A stretch of DNA of 64,000 nt. It comes from an uncultured Bacteroidales bacterium. Its GTDB lineage: Bacteria; Bacteroidota; Bacteroidia; Bacteroidales; UBA932. Location: positions 62,001 through 126,000 of the forward strand of contig CAJOHX010000001.1 of assembly GCA_905234475.1 (NCBI GenBank), given 5' to 3'. The notes under the pieces are model-generated. The model did not search any database. It saw nothing but the letters and a program-made list of their open reading frames with translations, and was not told the DNA's origin. Made by a program: the position numbers and the translations under genes. This document shows positions 9,190-16,939 of the stretch, in pieces (positions within the stretch are counted from its first letter, which is position 1; every line of letters starts with the position of its first letter).

Positions 9190-10239
9190 ATGACGACGAT
9201 CAAAAGAAAACTTTGGGGCAGGACCCCGGAAGGCAAGGCCATCTTCAAATACACCCTGACCAACGGAAGCGGCGCTTCCGTGGTGCTGGGCAGCGTAGGC
9301 GCGGCCATCGTGTCCGTCAACGTCCCCGACAAAAACGGCAAACTGGGCGACGTGGCGCTCGGCTACGGCCGGCCGGAGCAGTATTTCAACGACGGTCCGT
9401 TCCTCGGCAAGTGCCCGGGTCGCTTCGCGAACCGCATCGCCAAGGGCAAGTTCACCCTGGACGGCAAGGAGTACACGCTCCCCATCAACAACGGCCCCAA
9501 CCACCTCCACGGCGGCCCGCAGGGCTTCGCCGACCAGGTTTGGGACTCCCGCAAGCACAAGGGCGGCGTGGAGTTCAAGTATGTCTCGCCGGACGGCGAA
9601 ATGGGCTATCCCGGCAAGCTGGTGGTCGTGGCGCGCTATGAGTGGAGCGAGGAGAATGAGCTCCGCCTCACCTTCAGCGCCAAGTCCGACGCCAAGACGG
9701 TCGTGAACCTGACGAACCACGCCTACTTCAACCTCAACGGCGGCGGCTCCATCCTGCGGCAGTTCCTCAAGCTCAACTGCTCTGAGTACCTCCCCACCGA
9801 CGCGACGCTCATCCCGCTGGGCGATCCCGAGCCTGTGGCCGGCACCCCGATGGACTTCCTCAACGGCAAGACGCTCGGCCGCGACATCAAGAAGGACTTC
9901 CCGGCCCTGAACTACGGCAAGGGCTACGACGCCTGCTTCGTGATCGACGGCTACCTCCCCGGCCAGCTCCAGGAGGCCGCCGAGCTGTGGTCCAACAGCA
10001 CCGGCCGCACGCTCAAGGTCTACACGACCCAGCCTGGCATCCAGGTCTATACGGGCAACTGGCTGGGCGGCTGCCCCGTCGGCAAGCGCGGCCGCATCTA
10101 CCGCGACTACGGCGGCGTGGCGCTGGAGTGCCAGCACTTCCCGGACAGCCCCAACCGCAAGGCCTATCCGTCCACGGTCCTCAAGCCCGGCAAGACCTTC
10201 CACGAAGCCATCATTTTCGCCTTCGGCGTCAAGAAATAA
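9190..10239 (+). CDS. galM: Aldose 1-epimerase (mutarotase)
   Basis: A 349-residue cytoplasmic protein of normal GalM length. Active-site residues are in place: H105 (NHLHGG), H177 (NHAYFN) and E313 (ALECQHF), matching H104, H175 and E309 of E. coli GalM, plus QVYTGNW. It interconverts alpha and beta anomers of aldoses such as galactose and glucose. It lies 5 bases after the thioredoxin-like gene and 2 bases before thyA, so it is probably part of one operon. Confidence 0.95.
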   Translation: MTTIKRKLWGRTPEGKAIFKYTLTNGSGASVVLGSVGAAIVSVNVPDKNGKLGDVALGYGRPEQYFNDGPFLGKCPGRFANRIAKGKFTLDGKEYTLPINNGPNHLHGGPQGFADQVWDSRKHKGGVEFKYVSPDGEMGYPGKLVVVARYEWSEENELRLTFSAKSDAKTVVNLTNHAYFNLNGGGSILRQFLKLNCSEYLPTDATLIPLGDPEPVAGTPMDFLNGKTLGRDIKKDFPALNYGKGYDACFVIDGYLPGQLQEAAELWSNSTGRTLKVYTTQPGIQVYTGNWLGGCPVGKRGRIYRDYGGVALECQHFPDSPNRKAYPSTVLKPGKTFHEAIIFAFGVKK

Positions 10240-10241
10240 GC

Positions 10242-11036
10242 ATGAGACAGTATCTCGACCTCCTGCAGGAGATCATGGACAAGGGGGTGGTCAAGCACGA
10301 CCGCACCGGGGTGGGGACCAAGAGTATCTTCGGCCACCAGATGCGTTTCGACCTGTCGGAGGGCTTCCCCCTGCTGACCACCAAGAAGGTCCACCTCAAG
10401 TCCATCATCTATGAGCTCCTCTGGTTCATCGCCGGAGACACCAACGTCAAGTATCTCCAGGACCACAAGGTCACCATTTGGGACGAATGGGCCGATGAGA
10501 ACGGGGACCTGGGCCCCGTCTACGGCCACCAGTGGCGCAGCTGGCCCGCCCCGGACGGGCGGAGCATCGACCAGCTGTCGCAGGTCGTCGACACCATCCG
10601 CCGCAACCCGGATTCCAGGCGCATGATCGTGTCCGCCTGGAATCCCGGCGAGGTGGACCGCATGGCCCTGCCGCCCTGCCACTGCCTGTTCCAGTTCTAC
10701 GTGGCCGAGGGGAAGCTCTCCTGCCAGCTGTACCAGCGCAGCGCCGACACCTTCCTGGGCGTGCCGTTCAACATCGCGTCCTACGCCCTGCTGACGATGA
10801 TGATCGCCCAGAGCTGCGGCCTGCAGCCGGGCGACTTCGTCCACACGACGGGCGACACGCACATCTACCTGAACCATTTCGACCAGGTGCGCGAGCAGCT
10901 CTCGCGGGAGCCGCGTCCCCTGCCGGTGATGAAGCTCAACCCGGACGTAAAGAGTATTTTTGATTTTGACTACGAGGACTTTACGCTGGAGGGGTACGAC
11001 CCCTGGCCGGCGATAAAGGCCCCGGTTGCCGTATGA
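10242..11036 (+). CDS. thyA: Thymidylate synthase
   Basis: A 264-residue protein, the exact length of classical ThyA. The catalytic C146 lies in PPCHC. Other blocks are GVGTKSIFG, the R-rich phosphate loop ([14 protein letters not shown]) and the folate-site end ([14 protein letters not shown]). It makes dTMP from dUMP with methylene-tetrahydrofolate. The stop overlaps the folA start as ATGA, so the two are translationally coupled. Confidence 0.98.
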   Translation: MRQYLDLLQEIMDKGVVKHDRTGVGTKSIFGHQMRFDLSEGFPLLTTKKVHLKSIIYELLWFIAGDTNVKYLQDHKVTIWDEWADENGDLGPVYGHQWRSWPAPDGRSIDQLSQVVDTIRRNPDSRRMIVSAWNPGEVDRMALPPCHCLFQFYVAEGKLSCQLYQRSADTFLGVPFNIASYALLTMMIAQSCGLQPGDFVHTTGDTHIYLNHFDQVREQLSREPRPLPVMKLNPDVKSIFDFDYEDFTLEGYDPWPAIKAPVAV

Positions 11037-11530
11037 TTATGGAGAAATGTCTGATCGTGGCCGTAGCCGACAACGGGGCTATCGGCGTCAAAGGAGACCT
11101 GCCCTGGCACATCTCCGAGGATTTGAAGTATTTCAAGGCCCAGACCCGGGGGCTTCCCGTCATCATGGGCCGCACCACGTACTTCTCCTTGCCGTTCCGG
11201 CCCCTGAAGGGCCGCAAGAACATCGTCTTGAACCTGGGATGGGATCCCATCCTGGACGACGTCGTGTGCGTGAACTCCTTCGAGGAGGCCTATGCGGCCG
11301 CCGAACCGGCGCCGCGCTGCTTCGTGATGGGCGGCGCGTCGGTGTACCGGCAGGCCATCGACATGATGGACAAGCTGTATATTACGCACGTTCATACGAT
11401 TATTTCTGACGCGGATGCATTTTTTCCGGAGATAAATTCCGATATTTGGGCGGTGGAGTCGCGGTCGGGCCTCATGACGGACGAGGCGACCGGGCTCACG
11501 TTTGAGTTCGTGGTGTACGTCAGGCGGTAG
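11033..11530 (+). CDS. folA: Dihydrofolate reductase
   Basis: A 165-residue DHFR with [15 protein letters not shown] (substrate loop), GRTTYFSLP and the cofactor-site block [12 protein letters not shown]. It regenerates tetrahydrofolate used up by ThyA. The start at 11033 overlaps the thyA stop (ATGA); an in-frame ATG at 11039 is an alternative. Confidence 0.97.
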   Translation: MIMEKCLIVAVADNGAIGVKGDLPWHISEDLKYFKAQTRGLPVIMGRTTYFSLPFRPLKGRKNIVLNLGWDPILDDVVCVNSFEEAYAAAEPAPRCFVMGGASVYRQAIDMMDKLYITHVHTIISDADAFFPEINSDIWAVESRSGLMTDEATGLTFEFVVYVRR

Positions 11531-11557
11531 GAGATTCCGGGTCAAGCCCGGAATGAC
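11531..11557 (-). repeat. Palindromic repeat, ccggg type
   Basis: A hairpin-forming copy of the gtcattccgg...ccggaatct repeat on the minus strand, starting at the folA stop. With the inverted copy at 11583-11607 it makes a 24-base exact inverted pair. Confidence 0.75.
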
Positions 11558-11558
11558 G

Positions 11559-11566
11559 TATATTTG
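11559..11566 (+). promoter_or_regulatory. -7 box TATATTTG for the transporter pair
   Basis: A TAnnTTTG match lying between the two inverted repeat copies, 55 bases upstream of the first symporter. The leader would contain the second hairpin. Confidence 0.5.
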
Positions 11567-11582
11567 TCCGCGCCGCAAGCCC

Positions 11583-11607
11583 TCATTCCGGGCTTGACCC
11601 GGAATCT
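11583..11607 (+). repeat. Palindromic repeat, ccggg type
   Basis: A plus-strand copy of the same palindromic repeat in the presumed leader of the symporter gene; an inverted partner of 11531-11557. Confidence 0.75.
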
Positions 11608-11621
11608 AAAGTTAGTGGTGT

Positions 11622-12995
11622 ATGGTGTCGCAAAAGCGTGAACATTTTGGCGGCCGTCTGGCCGTCATCCTGGCGATGGCGGGTTCCGCCATCGGCCTCG
11701 GCAACATCTGGCGCTTCCCCTACATGGTGGGCGAGCATGGTGGTGCCGTGTTCATCATCATCTACATCCTGGCCACGCTCCTGATTTCGCTGCCGGTCTT
11801 CATCGCTGAGGTGATGATCGGCCGGCGCAGCCACACAAATGCCCGCGACGCCTTTGCGCGCCTGTCGCGCCAGCACCCCTTCTGGAAGGCAGCCGGCTAC
11901 CTCACGATCCTGATTCCCACACTCATCGCCAGCTACTACAGCGTCATCGGCGGCTGGTCGGTCGAGTACCTGGTCAAATCCTGCTGCCTGACCTTTGTCC
12001 ACACCCCGCCGGAGGAAGTCAGCGGCCTGTTCGCCCCCTTCGTCTCGTCCGCCTGGGCGCCGGTGCTGATGCACCTCGTGTTCATGGGCGCCTGCGTGGG
12101 CGTGGTGGCCGGCGGCGTGAAATCGGGCATCGAGAAGTTCAGCAAGGTCTCCCTGCCGATCCTCTTCGTGCTGGTGGTCATGATTCTGACGTACTCCGTC
12201 ACGCTGCCGGGCGCCCGGCAGGGCGTGCAGTACCTGCTGCACCCCGACTGGAGCGAGCTGACGCCGCGCACCTTCGCCTATGCGATGGGGCAGAGTTTCT
12301 ATTCGCTGTCGCTCGGCATGGGCGCCATTATCACCTACGGCTCCTATGTGAAGAAGGACGAGAACATCCTCGCCACGAGCGCCGGCACGGCGGTCTCCGA
12401 CCTGCTGTTCGCCATCCTGGCGGGCTTTGCCATCATGCCGGCGGTGTTCGCCGCCGGGATTGAGCCGGGCGCCGGCCCGGGCTTGATTTTCCAGAGCGTG
12501 CCGTATGTGTTTGCCCGGATGGGCGCGTCGCTGCCCGCGCTGAGCGCCGTGATGTCCATCCTGTTTTTCCTGACCATCATCGTGGCGGCGATGACGTCGC
12601 TGATCTCGCTGGTGGAGGTGGGCGTGTCGTTCCTGATGGAGCGCCGCGAGGGTATGACCCGCGGCCGCGCCTGCCTGTGGGTTTTCGTGGTCTGCGGCGG
12701 CCTGGGCGTGCTGTGTTCGCTGTCGTTCGGCCCGCTCGCCGGGATGACGGTGGCCGGCAAGAGCCTGTTTGACCTGCTGGACTGGATGTGTTCCAACATC
12801 CTGCTGCTCGTGATGGCGCTGCTGGCCGTCGTGTTCGCGGGCTGGGTGCTGCCGCGCCGGGTGGTCCACGACGAGTTCATCAGCCGCGGGCGCCAGCCGC
12901 AGAACGGCCGCATCTTCCCGCTGGTGTATTTCCTGCTCCGGTGGGTGGCGCCGATCGCGGTCGTGATCATTTTCTTCACCAACTTTATCTTGTAG
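11622..12995 (+). CDS. Na+-dependent symporter, SNF/NSS family (copy 1)
   Basis: A 457-residue inner-membrane protein with about eleven or twelve hydrophobic segments. The NSS signature GSAIGLGNIWRFPYMVG covers the unwound TM1 that binds Na+ and substrate, and TM6 carries AYAMGQSFYSLSLGMG. LeuT-fold NSS proteins import amino acids with sodium; the substrate here is unknown. A paralogue starts 3 bases after the stop, so this is a two-gene operon. Confidence 0.93.
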   Translation: MVSQKREHFGGRLAVILAMAGSAIGLGNIWRFPYMVGEHGGAVFIIIYILATLLISLPVFIAEVMIGRRSHTNARDAFARLSRQHPFWKAAGYLTILIPTLIASYYSVIGGWSVEYLVKSCCLTFVHTPPEEVSGLFAPFVSSAWAPVLMHLVFMGACVGVVAGGVKSGIEKFSKVSLPILFVLVVMILTYSVTLPGARQGVQYLLHPDWSELTPRTFAYAMGQSFYSLSLGMGAIITYGSYVKKDENILATSAGTAVSDLLFAILAGFAIMPAVFAAGIEPGAGPGLIFQSVPYVFARMGASLPALSAVMSILFFLTIIVAAMTSLISLVEVGVSFLMERREGMTRGRACLWVFVVCGGLGVLCSLSFGPLAGMTVAGKSLFDLLDWMCSNILLLVMALLAVVFAGWVLPRRVVHDEFISRGRQPQNGRIFPLVYFLLRWVAPIAVVIIFFTNFIL

Positions 12996-12998
12996 GCG

Positions 12999-14363
12999 AT
13001 GGAGCGGAGGCGCGAACTGTTCGGCGGCCGTTCCGCCGCCATCCTGGCCCTGGCGGGATCCGCCATCGGCCTGGGCAACATCTGGCGTTTCCCCTACATG
13101 GTGGGGCAGATGGGCGGCGCCGCCTTCATTATCATCTACCTGGTCTGCTGCGTGCTGCTGTCGCTGCCCATTTTCCTCGCGGAAGCGATCATCGGCCACC
13201 GCACGCATGCCGGCACCATTGGGGCCATGGAGCAGCTCGCGCCCGGCACGAAATGGAAATGGCTGGGGCTGCTGACCGTGTTCTCCCCGCTGATCATCCT
13301 GTCGTACTACAGCGTCGTGGGCGGCTGGTCCATCGATTATCTGTGGCGCTCGCTGACCGCGGGCTTCCACGTGGATGAGGTGGGGGCCGTGTCGTCGGTC
13401 TTCAGCGGCTTCATTTCCCGGCCCTGGGGGCCGCTGGCCTGCCACACGCTCTTCCTGGGCGGCTGCGCCTGGATCGTGTCCGCCGGGGTGAAGTCCGGCA
13501 TCGAGAAGTTCAACAAGATCACGATGCCGCTGCTCTTTGTGCTGATCGTGCTCATCATGATCTATTCGCTCAGCCTGCCGGGCGCGGGGGCCGGGGTGGA
13601 CTACCTGCTGAAGCCGGATTTTAGCAAAATTACGCCGTCGGCCGTCGCCGCGGCCATGGGGCAGAGCTTCTTCTCGCTGTCGCTGGGCGTAGGGACCATC
13701 CTGACCTATTCCTCCTATATCCACCGGCAGGAAAACATCCTGGTCACGGGGGCCGGGACGGTGTTCTTCGACCTGCTCTTTGCGCTGATCGCCGGCTTTG
13801 CCATCATGCCCGCCGTCTTCGCCGCCGGGATCGAGCCGGGCGCCGGACCGGGCCTGATCTTCGAGACGCTGCCCTACATTTTTGCGAAAATGGGTGCCTC
13901 GGCGCCCTGGCTCAGCGCCGTCGTGGCCATTCTCTTTTTTGTAACCATCGTGTTCGCGGCCTTCACCTCCGCCATTTCGATGTTCGAGGTGGGGGTGGCG
14001 TACCTCGTGGAGCAGAAAGGCGCCTCGCGCCGCCGCGCCACGCTCCTCATTTTCGCCGGGACCTGGGTGCTGGGGGCACTGTGCTCACTCTCCTTCGGGC
14101 CGCTGTCCGGGGTGAAGATCTTCGGCCGGACGCTCTTCAATTTCTGTGATTTCCTGACGTCCAACTTCCTGATGACCTTCGGCGGGCTGCTGTTCGTGCT
14201 CTTCGTGGGCTGGAAAATGGACAAGGCCGCGGTGCGCGACGAATTCACCCGCGGCGGCTCGGCCCGCTTCAATGCGGCCGTCTTCGATACGTTCTGGTTT
14301 TTGCTGCGCTACGTCGCCCCGCCCGCCATCCTCGTCATCTTCCTGACGAACTTCCTGGTCTAA
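12999..14363 (+). CDS. Na+-dependent symporter, SNF/NSS family (copy 2)
   Basis: A 454-residue tandem paralogue of the preceding gene with the same TM1 signature (GSAIGLGNIWRFPYMVG) and TM6 block (AAMGQSFFSLSLGVG). The two match over their whole length but differ in extracellular loops, suggesting a duplication with altered substrate range or a heteromer. It ends directly against the convergent serpin gene, with no intergenic bases. Confidence 0.93.
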   Translation: MERRRELFGGRSAAILALAGSAIGLGNIWRFPYMVGQMGGAAFIIIYLVCCVLLSLPIFLAEAIIGHRTHAGTIGAMEQLAPGTKWKWLGLLTVFSPLIILSYYSVVGGWSIDYLWRSLTAGFHVDEVGAVSSVFSGFISRPWGPLACHTLFLGGCAWIVSAGVKSGIEKFNKITMPLLFVLIVLIMIYSLSLPGAGAGVDYLLKPDFSKITPSAVAAAMGQSFFSLSLGVGTILTYSSYIHRQENILVTGAGTVFFDLLFALIAGFAIMPAVFAAGIEPGAGPGLIFETLPYIFAKMGASAPWLSAVVAILFFVTIVFAAFTSAISMFEVGVAYLVEQKGASRRRATLLIFAGTWVLGALCSLSFGPLSGVKIFGRTLFNFCDFLTSNFLMTFGGLLFVLFVGWKMDKAAVRDEFTRGGSARFNAAVFDTFWFLLRYVAPPAILVIFLTNFLV

Positions 14364-15608
14364 CTATTTGGACACGCTGCCGACCAGCAGGATGGTGTTG
14401 GTGCTGGTCTCGCGGATCATGTAGGCGAAGGGGTGGTCGGCGTCGAAGACGACCGGCTTGGACGGCGCGCCGATGGACGTGGCCTTCTCCATGCCGATCA
14501 CGGTCACGGCGGCGAATTCCGTCCCCTTCTCATTGACGTCGATCCGCACCCGCTGCATCACGAGGCTGATCTTCAGCGCTTCGGCGGCGCTGATGCCGGA
14601 GAAATCGGCCAGGTCGGAGAACGGCAGCCCCATGCCCTTGTCCTGCAGGATGGGGATCAGCTTGTCCTCGGTGCAGTATTCCGTGGTGAACTTGGGCAGC
14701 CAGACCTCAGCGTCCTGCGAATACAGGCGCATCATGCCGCCCTTGTCCCGAATGGTCGGGAGGATCTTCTCCACCGTGTAGCCGGTTTTGGGCAGGAAGA
14801 CAACCATCTCGTAGGCGCCGTCGCCGTAGGGCAGCGCAATCGCCTGGCAGTCGTCGAATTCCGCGTAGCGGTAGTCTCCATGTGCATAAAGGTAGTCCTT
14901 CTTGGAGCGGGTCCCGGCCTCGTCCTTGAAATCCCGGTTCTGCTGCACCGTCCAGGTCATTGCCCAGGTGGCCTTGTAGAGCAGGGCGTTGATCAGCATC
15001 ATGCGGGTCTGGGGGTTGAGTTCCTGGAGCATCTGCGGGATCTTGCCGTCCGTCTTGTCGGAGCACCATTTGTTGATTTTGCCCAGCGTCCCGGCGTCGG
15101 CGAAGTCCACCTCGTAGCTCTCCGCGGAGAAATAGTCTGCAAGCAGCTTCTTGTAGGCGTCTTTCAGGGCCAGGCCCCGCGCCGTCCAGAGCGAATTGCT
15201 GCTGGTCAGGCTCACCTTCGGGTCGGCCTTGACCAGACCCTCGATCATCTTCCTGTAGAAGGCGCCCAGGTCCTCTTTCGTGGCCGCTCCCCAGCCCAGC
15301 GCGTCGCTGATCTGCTGATAGGTATTGCCCTCGGCGCCCTCCGCCGCCATGGCGAAGGCGAGCGAGAGGCTCAGCGGCGAGAAGGACACGTCCTTGCCCC
15401 CGCGCACGGCATACAGCCGGCTGAAAATGTCCAGTCCGGAGGCGTTGGAGGCATCGCGGATACCGGCATCGGCCTTGGTCAGCTCAATGGGGACGGCGGG
15501 GACGTTCTCTTCCGGCTCGGGATCATCTTCCTGGGGGACAAGCAAAGCGCCGCAGGCGGCCAACAGGCACCCGGCGGCGAGAAGAGCGATACTGAAAAAC
15601 CTTTTCAT
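14364..15608 (-). CDS. Serpin lipoprotein 1
   Basis: A 414-residue lipoprotein (lipobox LLAAC, then an acidic linker) carrying a full serpin domain. Visible blocks are DVSFSPLSLSLAFAMAAEGA, INKWCSDKTDGKI, LINALLYKATW, the hinge EKGTEFAAVTV, and the C-terminal DHPFAYMIRE. The hinge is rich in small residues, as in inhibitory serpins. The reactive loop after the hinge (IGMEKATSIGAPSK) differs from those of the other two serpins here. The family comparison is miropin of Tannerella forsythia, also a Bacteroidota serpin. It has its own -7 box. Confidence 0.95.
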   Translation of the reverse strand: MKRFFSIALLAAGCLLAACGALLVPQEDDPEPEENVPAVPIELTKADAGIRDASNASGLDIFSRLYAVRGGKDVSFSPLSLSLAFAMAAEGAEGNTYQQISDALGWGAATKEDLGAFYRKMIEGLVKADPKVSLTSSNSLWTARGLALKDAYKKLLADYFSAESYEVDFADAGTLGKINKWCSDKTDGKIPQMLQELNPQTRMMLINALLYKATWAMTWTVQQNRDFKDEAGTRSKKDYLYAHGDYRYAEFDDCQAIALPYGDGAYEMVVFLPKTGYTVEKILPTIRDKGGMMRLYSQDAEVWLPKFTTEYCTEDKLIPILQDKGMGLPFSDLADFSGISAAEALKISLVMQRVRIDVNEKGTEFAAVTVIGMEKATSIGAPSKPVVFDADHPFAYMIRETSTNTILLVGSVSK

Positions 15609-15615
15609 AACGCTG

Positions 15616-15623
15616 CAAATATA
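15616..15623 (-). promoter_or_regulatory. -7 box TATATTTG, near-leaderless, serpin 1
   Basis: The minus strand reads TATATTTG 7 bases before the serpin 1 ATG, in the 22-base gap after serpin 2. Confidence 0.6.
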
Positions 15624-15630
15624 CTGAATC

Positions 15631-16863
15631 TTAACGGGATAGCGAACCGATCAGCAGGATGGCGTTGGTGCTGGTCTCGCGAATCATGTACACGAACGGG
15701 CGGTCGGCGTCGAAGACGATCTTCTTCGGCGGAGCCGTGGGCGCAGCCGAGGTGACGAAGGTGATCGTCGTCACGGCGGCGAACTCCGTGCCCTTCTCGG
15801 TCACGTCGATTTTGACCTTCTGCAGCACCTGGCTGATCATCACGGCCTCGGCTTCGCTGATGCCGGAGAAGTCCGCTGCATCCGAGAATGCCAGGCGCAC
15901 GCCCTTGGCCCGCAGGATGCCGGGCAGCGCCCCTTCCGTGCTATAGTCCGTGGAGAACATCGGCAGGTACACCTCCACCGTGCGGGTCGGAAGGACCAGA
16001 TTGCCAGCCTTCTCCTTCACCAGCGGAAGGATGCCCTCCACCGTGCGGCCCTCCTTCGGGAGGAAGACCACCATCTCGTAGGCGCCGTTGCCGTAAGGGA
16101 GCGACACGGCTTCGCATTCGGTCAGGTCGGCATAGCCGAACATCTTGTCGGCATGGAGGAAGTCCTTTTTGGACACGGCGCCCTCGCCGCGGAAGGAGCG
16201 GCCCTTCTCGACCGTCCATTCCGTGGCCCAGGGGGCCTTGTAGAGCAGGGCGTTGATCAGCATCATGCGCGTGGCGGGATCCAGCTGCGGGAGCATGTTC
16301 TGGATCTTGCCGTCCGTCTTGTCGTAGCACCATTTGTTGATCTTGTCCAGCGTCGCCGCGGCGGTGAAGTCCACCTGGTAGCACTCCGCGGCGAAGTTGT
16401 CGGTGAGCAGTTTCTTGTAACTGTCCTTCACGGCGAAATCGTTCGCCGTCCAGAGCGAGTTGCTGCTGGTGAAGCTGACCTTCGGGTCGGCCTCGACCAG
16501 GCCCGCGACCATCTTCTTGTAGAAGGCGCCCAATTCCTCTTTCGAGGCGTCGCCCCAGCCGAATGCGTCGGCAATCTGCCGGTAGGTCTCGCCCTCGGCG
16601 CCTTCCGCCGCCATGGCGAAGGCAAGCGAGAGGCTCAGCGGCGAGAAGGACACGTCCTTGCCGTCGCGCACGGCATACAGCCGGCTGAATATATCGAGCC
16701 CGGAGACGTTGGATGCGTCCCGGATGAGGCCGTCGGCCTTGGTCAATTCAATCGGTACCGCCGGGGTGGTTTCTTCCTCGGGTCCTTCTCCTCCTCCCAG
16801 CTTCTCGCAGGCGGGTGCACACAGGCACGCCGCGGTCAATATCAGTGCGTATAATTTTTTCAT
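15631..16863 (-). CDS. Serpin lipoprotein 2
   Basis: A 410-residue tandem paralogue of serpin 1 with a lipoprotein-like signal (CAPAC), the conserved PIELTKAD stretch and a full serpin core (VSFSPLSLSLAFAMAAEGA, LINALLYKAPW, hinge EKGTEFAAVT). The reactive loop (TITFVTSAAPTAPPKK) is unlike those of its neighbours, so its protease targets probably differ. Upstream, CATCTTTG 7 bases before the ATG is a one-mismatch -7 box. It is divergent from mutS. Confidence 0.95.
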   Translation of the reverse strand: MKKLYALILTAACLCAPACEKLGGGEGPEEETTPAVPIELTKADGLIRDASNVSGLDIFSRLYAVRDGKDVSFSPLSLSLAFAMAAEGAEGETYRQIADAFGWGDASKEELGAFYKKMVAGLVEADPKVSFTSSNSLWTANDFAVKDSYKKLLTDNFAAECYQVDFTAAATLDKINKWCYDKTDGKIQNMLPQLDPATRMMLINALLYKAPWATEWTVEKGRSFRGEGAVSKKDFLHADKMFGYADLTECEAVSLPYGNGAYEMVVFLPKEGRTVEGILPLVKEKAGNLVLPTRTVEVYLPMFSTDYSTEGALPGILRAKGVRLAFSDAADFSGISEAEAVMISQVLQKVKIDVTEKGTEFAAVTTITFVTSAAPTAPPKKIVFDADRPFVYMIRETSTNAILLIGSLSR

Positions 16864-16914
16864 ACGTACTCAAAGATGATGCTTTACGGGGATTCGTTGC
16901 ATTGAATAATTGTG

Positions 16915-16922
16915 TATCTTTG
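16915..16922 (+). promoter_or_regulatory. -7 box TATCTTTG for mutS
   Basis: A full TAnnTTTG match. It overlaps an upstream in-frame ATG at 16910, which argues that translation starts at ATG 16940. Confidence 0.65.
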
Positions 16923-16939
16923 TCTTTCCCAACCCTGTT

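Noticed and set aside
11583..13724. Long minus-strand frame across the two symporters
   Set aside because: The Arg/His/Gln/Gly-rich translation has no recognisable fold; both real genes are on the plus strand with intact membrane segments.
16910..16939. Upstream ATG as mutS start
   Set aside because: It overlaps the TATCTTTG promoter box and adds residues (MCIFVFPNPV) not typical of MutS.
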